DNA of 64,000 nt from assembly GCA_016125385.1 (NCBI GenBank), contig WGLV01000005.1, positions 62,001 to 126,000 on the forward strand, given 5' to 3'. The notes beneath the pieces are model-generated. The model made no database searches and was not told the origin of the DNA. It saw only the letters and a program-made list of their open reading frames with translations. The translations under genes were made by a program, and so were the position numbers. This stretch comes from a bacterium. Its GTDB lineage: Bacteria > Hinthialibacterota > Hinthialibacteria > Hinthialibacterales > Hinthialibacteraceae. How positions within the stretch are numbered: position 1 is the first letter of the stretch; the number at the start of each line of letters is the position of its first letter. Positions 57,603 to 64,000 of this stretch are shown in pieces.

Positions 57603-60600
57603 TTACTTCAACGTCTGCGCGGTGAACTCAAGGTCACGCGCGATATCGAAGCCCAGGAACGGCGTATCTTCGATGGGGGTGGCGCCATTCACTGCGTGAA
57701 CTCCACCATAGCCATCAAGGATGTAATAGCCGTCATGCCAATCGATCTGGCCGTCTTCGTTTACATCGACCGGGCTCAAACGCATGTCGCGGGCGATGTC
57801 GAAGTTGAAGCCCGGAGCTTTGAACTTACCGGACAGGTTGCCACGGTTTTCAGGATCTTCAGCAGGACCGGCGCCCAACAAGCCGCCCGGAGCCGCGAAG
57901 AGCTGGCCATAGCCGTTCAAGGTAATGAAGTCGACGATCTTAGAAGAAGTCGAATCGGATTTAATGACCAGTTCCAGATCGCGGAAGATATCATCCGCCG
58001 AGAAGCCGTTGGTCAGCGTGACGTTGTTGATCACTTCTTCACCGTAACCGGAACCGAAGGTCCAGAGGACGCCGTTGCCATCAAGGATGACGTAACCAGC
58101 GACGGAACCATCCGGATTCACGACGACTTCGAGGTCGCGGGCGATATCCTGTGAGAAGCCCAAACCGATGTTAGAAGGATCGATTTTGGGTTCCTGATCC
58201 AGTTTACCGTTGCCGTTCGCATCTTCCAGATTCAGGAAGTAAGGCGGATACGGAACGCTAATCTGATCGAGCTTTCCGTTTCCATTTTCGTCTTCATTGT
58301 CATACACGCCGTTTCGGTTCAAGTCATCAAACAAGACGCTTGAGCCGGGGATACGGAGGCGAGGCGTCGTGTCCTGAACCAGGCCGCTAGGCGTGGTGGG
58401 GCTATCCGGCGAGAAAGGCTTGTTAGTGTATGACAAAGTAGAAAGGTCGCCATAGAACGGAGCGTTGCCGTAAGGAATGACCACACCGTTTCCGAGCAGG
58501 ACGTAGCCGGAGAACGGACTGGATTTGACGACTTCAATGTCACGCGCGAAGCGGCCCGAGACGGTAATCTGTTCACTGGGCAGCGGCGCGTCTCCGGTCG
58601 AACCGATCTTCACAACCGCGCCATCATCGTTCAGCACATAGAGCGGTGAGCTGGCAGCCAGTTTTGACCCGGTAACGTTTTCAACGCCCGCGAACGCCTG
58701 TGCGGAATCCGACGTGGTGAGGTTGCTGGAGACGGTCTGGTTGGGAGTATGAAGCAAGCCAAAACCATCCAACATCACGTACTGCGGTTCCATGACCGGA
58801 TTTTCGACTTTCAGTTTCACCGGGTTGCTGGTGTTGCCCGCGGCGTCACGCGAAAGGACATACACTTCTTTCTTCTGAATCGAGAGGCCGCCAAAGTAGA
58901 AGGCGCCCACATCGTTCGCATCCGTTGAAGCGATGCGTCCGCTCTTGTCGGCGTTTTCATACAGGACGACGTGAGAGTTTGCTTCCACCGCCGCGGTTAC
59001 GCCGTAGATAGTCGTACCGGAAGCGGTAATAGCCGACTTGTCCGGATCCTGAACGGTGACGTCGAGTTCAACCGCAATGGGGTTCGGGCTCAGGTTGCCA
59101 TACTGGTCGATAAGGCTGACGAAGACTACTGAATGACCGTAGACCGATTGGGTTTCGGCATCCCAATAATTGTCGCCCAGATTCAAGCCGTTGACGCCCG
59201 GAATCGGCAGCATGTTGTAGCCACCGGCATACTGGGTGTACAAGACCTGATTCAGCGGTTTGAAGTCAACGATCTGAATGTTGGGGTTGTTGACGTCAAT
59301 CTGGTTATCGTCATTGTCATCCGCGAGGACGACGACGAACGGAAGAGCATCCGCCGGCAGGTTGGAAACGTAAATCCGGCCGATATTCATTATGTCGGAG
59401 GTTCCCTTGCCGCTTTCAACCAGTTGAATGTCATCCGCCAGCGGCGCAAATGAAATTGTGGGCCCCACGCGATCAAAGCCGTCAGAGGCATCAATTTTCT
59501 CAAAGCTGAGAACGAAAACCGTGTCATCCGGCAAAATGCCCAGCGCTACGACAAAGCAGTCAGCGACAAATTCGCCCCCCAGCTGGTCGTAATTGGGGAC
59601 CCGCAGGCTAAAGGCGCCAGTTGACGGAGTCTGGCCAATGGTCAGTTCATTAATGAATGGGAATGGTGCAGAGGGATTGGGATCCGCAGTTTTGTAGGCG
59701 GTAACGACTACGTCAATCACCGTGCCGTTGGTTAAGGTGTATGTTCCGGTTGATGGTGTTTCGGAACCATCCGCATTGACCTGGTACAATGTTCCGTTCA
59801 CGAGGTCAACCGAGGTTGCTCCACCACGCAGGTTGTTGGTGATTGAATTAACCGCAATACGCCACGGACCGCCCGTGTCAGGCGTGGAGCCGGGTTCGAC
59901 ACCGCGAAGGTCAACAACGACGTACTGACTTTTGTGACCATAGGAATCGATGGCGTCCACTGCAACGAGGCGGCTGATGCCGGTAGGCAGTTTGAAAGAG
60001 AAAGTACCGTCGGCGGCCGCTTTGACTCCTGCGTAGAAATACGCTTCCGCAGGGAGATCATCCAACGTTTCTGGAAGTTGATCCGGAATCTGGTAATCGC
60101 TCGGAACCGCCCACAAGCGGATATTGGCGCGGCTTTCGGCGACGCCTGAAACCTGGAAGCCGGAGGGGAAGACGGCGGTTTTGGAGGTAATCTGAGGATT
60201 AACCGTGCCATCGTCGATCACAACTTCGATCAGGTTCGCGTTGGAATTATTGAAAGGATCCTGCACGAGGACGTATACGCTGCTCTGCATAACCGGGAAC
60301 CCGTCCGCGTCGTAAGCGGGGGGAACCAGCATGGAGAAGGAGCCGTCCGCGCCGGCGCGAACGCTGGCCAGAACCGCGGAGGTTTTATCATTAGCGGCAT
60401 AGGCCGTCACGATCGCATACGGATCAGCGGTTCCATTCACGATGGCGTTATTGACGCCGTTGGGGGAATGGATGACTTCGGTCACGTTGAATTCGACTTC
60501 AACGTCGCTGGTGATCTGAGCCCAGAAGGGCTGGAAGGCGACGGGGCTTTTCGTGCTGGTGACGCGCATGCTGATCACCGGGCTGAAGGTCGCCGTGTTT

Positions 60601-61409
60601 CCGCTATTGGAGTCACCCACGCCGAACGGGAAGAAATAGCCGTTACTGACGATAATCGGGTTGCCATTGGCGTCACGAGCCGCTTTGCCGGTTCCGTCGG
60701 TAAGGAGTCCTTCGGTGCGGATCACCTGGACGAGTTTTCCGGCGGGAGCGGGATTGTTCGCGTCATAAGCGCCGCGATAAACCTCGATCTGGGCGAAATC
60801 GGGCAAACTCTGCTTGACCGAACCCGCGTCGCTGGCGATGCCCTCGTATTCATCAATGATCGAGGTGGAGCCACCAGACGAATTCAATTTTTGAGAAAGA
60901 AGAACATGCCCGACCAGCGATTCGTTATCAGGATTGGTCGCCTTGATATCGAGAATCTTGCTGGGTGGGATGGTCTTTTTTTCAAGCGCGGTTAAGACGG
61001 AGGCGTCCTGCACGTTCAGCGTGAAGGTTCCGTTGGCAATCGAGCCGTTAGGCCGCGCCACCGTCACGCTGGCGACCATTTCGGAGAGGCCGGCGACATT
61101 GAACTGAAGCGACTCGCCGCTCACGATGGGGAAATTGCCGAAGGCGGACGCGGTGGTGGAGCGGGTCTGGGTTCCCGCCGCAATGGTCACGACGCTGTAA
61201 GGAGGCACTGCACTGGCCAACCCGTAAACCGTCACGTTGTCGCCGTCTTTGATCAAAAGCACCTGTTTCAGCGATGAGGTGGAGCTGTTAATCGCAACGC
61301 GAGCGGAAGTGTCGCTCTGTGCGAAAACAGCACCTGGCAGGGCCAACAACAGAAGCAAAACAGCCAATGCTTTGAACAAAGACAAAAGCCCTTGAGTTTT
61401 GAACATCAT
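57603..61409 (-). CDS. Giant secreted protein with Ig-like and DIARD/DGYGG repeats
   Basis: 1268 residues; signal peptide SLFKALAVLLLLLALPGAVFAQ. The first two-thirds are Ig-like beta domains (for example GTADPYAIVTAYAANDKTSAV and GVAESRANIRLWAVPS). From about residue 870 come five or six repeats combining a (D)IARDLEV element with a YVxLDGxGxxH element, such as GYVILDGNGVLWTFGSG and GYYILDGYGGVHAVNG. These match the GYVLDGYGGVHPFG repeat seen in many surface proteins; a propeller fold is likely. Dockerin-like Ca2+ loops also appear (VNEDGQIDWHDG, NRNGVYDNEDENGNGKLD). ATG 61409 with GAGGAGG upstream; the next codon is also ATG. Confidence 0.8.
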   Translation of the reverse strand: MMFKTQGLLSLFKALAVLLLLLALPGAVFAQSDTSARVAINSSTSSLKQVLLIKDGDNVTVYGLASAVPPYSVVTIAAGTQTRSTTASAFGNFPIVSGESLQFNVAGLSEMVASVTVARPNGSIANGTFTLNVQDASVLTALEKKTIPPSKILDIKATNPDNESLVGHVLLSQKLNSSGGSTSIIDEYEGIASDAGSVKQSLPDFAQIEVYRGAYDANNPAPAGKLVQVIRTEGLLTDGTGKAARDANGNPIIVSNGYFFPFGVGDSNSGNTATFSPVISMRVTSTKSPVAFQPFWAQITSDVEVEFNVTEVIHSPNGVNNAIVNGTADPYAIVTAYAANDKTSAVLASVRAGADGSFSMLVPPAYDADGFPVMQSSVYVLVQDPFNNSNANLIEVVIDDGTVNPQITSKTAVFPSGFQVSGVAESRANIRLWAVPSDYQIPDQLPETLDDLPAEAYFYAGVKAAADGTFSFKLPTGISRLVAVDAIDSYGHKSQYVVVDLRGVEPGSTPDTGGPWRIAVNSITNNLRGGATSVDLVNGTLYQVNADGSETPSTGTYTLTNGTVIDVVVTAYKTADPNPSAPFPFINELTIGQTPSTGAFSLRVPNYDQLGGEFVADCFVVALGILPDDTVFVLSFEKIDASDGFDRVGPTISFAPLADDIQLVESGKGTSDIMNIGRIYVSNLPADALPFVVVLADDNDDNQIDVNNPNIQIVDFKPLNQVLYTQYAGGYNMLPIPGVNGLNLGDNYWDAETQSVYGHSVVFVSLIDQYGNLSPNPIAVELDVTVQDPDKSAITASGTTIYGVTAAVEANSHVVLYENADKSGRIASTDANDVGAFYFGGLSIQKKEVYVLSRDAAGNTSNPVKLKVENPVMEPQYVMLDGFGLLHTPNQTVSSNLTTSDSAQAFAGVENVTGSKLAASSPLYVLNDDGAVVKIGSTGDAPLPSEQITVSGRFARDIEVVKSSPFSGYVLLGNGVVIPYGNAPFYGDLSTLSYTNKPFSPDSPTTPSGLVQDTTPRLRIPGSSVLFDDLNRNGVYDNEDENGNGKLDQISVPYPPYFLNLEDANGNGKLDQEPKIDPSNIGLGFSQDIARDLEVVVNPDGSVAGYVILDGNGVLWTFGSGYGEEVINNVTLTNGFSADDIFRDLELVIKSDSTSSKIVDFITLNGYGQLFAAPGGLLGAGPAEDPENRGNLSGKFKAPGFNFDIARDMRLSPVDVNEDGQIDWHDGYYILDGYGGVHAVNGATPIEDTPFLGFDIARDLEFTAQTLK

Positions 61410-61588
61410 GCATCCTCCTCTATTGGCGCCGACCGCGGCGTTCCGCGAGACGGTTTTTAGAAGGTTTTTTAGTCTTGATTACCAACCGAAATCCGGATCG
61501 GAGACCCGGGATGATTGTCGACTTTTTTCAGATGAAACTATAACAAAACCAGCCGAAACATCCGGCTTAATTCACTTTTTCGTTCGCG

Positions 61589-61981
61589 TCACGAGGGAGG
61601 AATCAGTTCCGCCTCGGCGGCGGCCGGCTGGAGATCGGCGACCAGAATGTTAACGCTCTGGACGCTTTGCCCCGTCATTTCTTCCACGACGCTTTTCACT
61701 TCCCGCTGTATGTGTTCGGCGACCTGGGGGATCGGGAACCCTTCTTTCATGATGACGGTCATGTCGATCGCGACGTCGTCTTCAATGGTTGTGACTTTTA
61801 CGCCGCGAGCGGCTTCGCCACGGCCCCAGACCTTTGACAAACTGTCAACCAGACCTTCTGAACTTTCGATCCCCACAACACCGGCGATCTTTTGAGTGCA
61901 TATCAAGGCGATGCTTTCAAAGACTTCGTTTGAAACGCCTATATCGCCCCACTCTTTCGATGCCTGCCCTGATGACGTCAT
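61589..61981 (-). CDS. Asp23/Gls24 family protein
   Basis: 130 residues: GDIGVSNEVFESIALICTQKIAGVVGIE, GVKVTTIEDDVAIDMTVIMKEGFPIPQVAEHIQREVKSVVEEMTG, VQSVNILVADL, the Asp23/Gls24 (PF03780) fold. In Firmicutes it is a membrane-linked stress protein; its role elsewhere is unclear. Its start codon overlaps the HU stop (ATGA), giving tight coupling. Confidence 0.9.
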   Translation of the reverse strand: MTSSGQASKEWGDIGVSNEVFESIALICTQKIAGVVGIESSEGLVDSLSKVWGRGEAARGVKVTTIEDDVAIDMTVIMKEGFPIPQVAEHIQREVKSVVEEMTGQSVQSVNILVADLQPAAAEAELIPPS

Positions 61982-62271
61982 GGTTGAGCGGGTTCCTCTT
62001 TCGCCACCAGTTCTTTCATGTATTTACCCGCCTTGAACTGGATGATGTTGCGAGCGGGCACGTCCGCCGCTTCTTTGGTGACGGGATTTCTGCCGACGCG
62101 CGCCGGCGTCCGCTTGACTTTAAAAACGCCGAAGTTTCGCACCTCGATGCGCTTTTCCTGAGCCAGAATTTCGATGAATACATCCAAAACGCACTCAACA
62201 ATCGCCTTGGTGAGGTTTTTGTTGAGGTTTGTGCGTTCCGCGACGATTTCGATAATTTCTTTCTTAGTCAC
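61978..62271 (-). CDS. HU/IHF-type DNA-binding protein (copy 2)
   Basis: 97 residues, TKKEIIEIVAERTNLNKNLTKAIVECVLDVFIEIL, then IEVRNFGVFKVKRTPARVGRNPVTKEAADVPARNIIQFKAG. The RNP arm tip is intact. Start is GTG 62271 with GGGAG 10 nt upstream. It lies between initiator tRNA-Met and the Asp23 gene on the same strand. Shorter tail than the copy at 32 kb. Confidence 0.93.
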   Translation of the reverse strand: MTKKEIIEIVAERTNLNKNLTKAIVECVLDVFIEILAQEKRIEVRNFGVFKVKRTPARVGRNPVTKEAADVPARNIIQFKAGKYMKELVAKEEPAQP

Positions 62272-62387
62272 GCGGCTCGTCTCCCGATCGTTTACAAAAA
62301 CAGATTTAAACGCCTGTTCAGCTTATTACACTAACGCGGCGCAGGCCGATCCATCGCCCTGTTCGCCGCGGGACGTCGCCTCGTATA

Positions 62388-62459
<72 letters not shown>

Positions 62460-62648
62460 TCATTTCCCATTTATTTGACACAACAAGCCTTATAAGCCCA
62501 AGCTACGTTAACCGATCCCTTGTAGGTTGTCAAGGAAATTTCAATGTTTTTATCAAAATCACGCTCTGAAACCTGTTGGTTTCACCATAGTTGAGAATTC
62601 GAAGACGAAATGCGGCCGAATCTCAATATTTATCAAATTTACAGGGTC

Positions 62649-62948
62649 TCACTGGGGCGCGAACGTCACCAAGACTTCATCGGGGCCCAGATAATTCATT
62701 TTTTCACGCGCGACCTGTTCCCAAGCAGAAGGATCGGTTTGAAGCCGCTCGAGCCAGGCGTCTTTCTGATCTTTTTCCAGTTGGAGTGCGACGAGGTCGC
62801 ACTCCAACTGGTAGAGCTTAAGTTTATACTGATCAACCCTGTCGTATCGATGAACGAGCATCGATGCGCAGGCCGCGAGCGTCATGCAGAGGGAGAAAAG
62901 CAACCCCCAGGAAATCGGATCACGCAAAAACGCCCGCATCAGTCTCAT
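62649..62948 (-). CDS. ftsB: FtsB/DivIC-type septum initiator
   Basis: 99 residues from ATG 62948. A membrane helix (ISWGLLFSLCMTLAACASMLV) is followed by a leucine-rich coiled coil (VDQYKLKLYQLECDLVALQLEKDQKDAWLERLQ) and the tail VAREKMNYLGPDEVLVTF, in which REK-x-Y-x-x-P-x-E is typical of FtsB. In the divisome FtsB pairs with FtsL and FtsQ. It starts 13 bp after eno; the eno-ftsB order is common. Confidence 0.9.
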   Translation of the reverse strand: MRLMRAFLRDPISWGLLFSLCMTLAACASMLVHRYDRVDQYKLKLYQLECDLVALQLEKDQKDAWLERLQTDPSAWEQVAREKMNYLGPDEVLVTFAPQ

Positions 62949-62961
62949 GACGGTTTCCGTT

Positions 62962-64000
<1,039 letters not shown>

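Overview
The window looks like chromosomal DNA of an uncultured, flagellated, Gram-negative-type bacterium with moderately high GC. Most regions read at roughly 53-58% G+C by eye. The markers are type IV pseudopilins with GFTLIELL-type N-termini, Tat-exported Gfo/Idh and sugar-isomerase-like proteins, very large secreted beta-domain proteins, and a FlgK/FlgL pair. This mix recalls PVC-adjacent candidate phyla (Hydrogenedentota, Sumerlaeota, Omnitrophota and similar). That placement is an inference from protein style, not from a marker tree. No CRISPR array, insertion sequence, rRNA gene or prophage is visible.

Layout. 1-7 kb: end of a COX15/CtaA-like membrane protein, ridA, a secreted GH140-like glycoside hydrolase, two pseudopilins with almost identical 5' blocks, tRNA-Gly, and a divergent pair of Tat-exported proteins (Gfo/Idh oxidoreductase and sugar phosphate isomerase/epimerase). 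7-23 kb: a surface-glycan neighbourhood with asnB and its winged-helix/Rossmann regulator, a 1307-residue PPC-repeat protein, a DUF115/Maf-type glycosyltransferase, a GT4 glycosyltransferase coupled to a flippase, a secreted propeller-like protein, an inositol-monophosphatase-family enzyme and a GT39 membrane glycosyltransferase. 23-29.5 kb: flgK-flgL, both greatly enlarged by internal modules. 29.7-35 kb: a TSUP permease overlapping tatD, an HU-HDOD pair, and a degenerate sensor-like membrane protein.

35-40 kb: a broken hicB, then the conserved translation cluster thrS-infC-rpmI-rplT-pheS on the minus strand. Here infC appears to start at an AUU codon, as in E. coli, and pheT does not follow pheS. 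40-46 kb: tRNA-Val, a 55-residue four-cysteine protein, separate coaB and coaC genes in reversed order, an FG-GAP secreted protein, and a PadR regulator with a membrane partner that ends in a pseudopilin-like motif. 46.8-51 kb: an AT-rich insert encoding an HExxH secreted protein, a second secreted protein, and the 5' part of a membrane-anchored multi-beta-domain protein. 51-64 kb: a cupin protein, mtaB, rsmE, a DUF164 zinc-ribbon protein, an ABC-exporter-like membrane protein, cutC, a 1268-residue secreted repeat protein, Asp23/Gls24, a second HU, initiator tRNA-Met, ftsB, and eno running off the right edge.

How the parts fit. The 7-29 kb block is best read as production and decoration of surface structures (glycan assembly, Maf-type glycosylation, hook-filament junction proteins). 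The 35-40 kb and 51-64 kb blocks are housekeeping. Start sites were chosen by ribosome binding site and family alignment; several differ from the longest possible reading frame, and each such case is stated.
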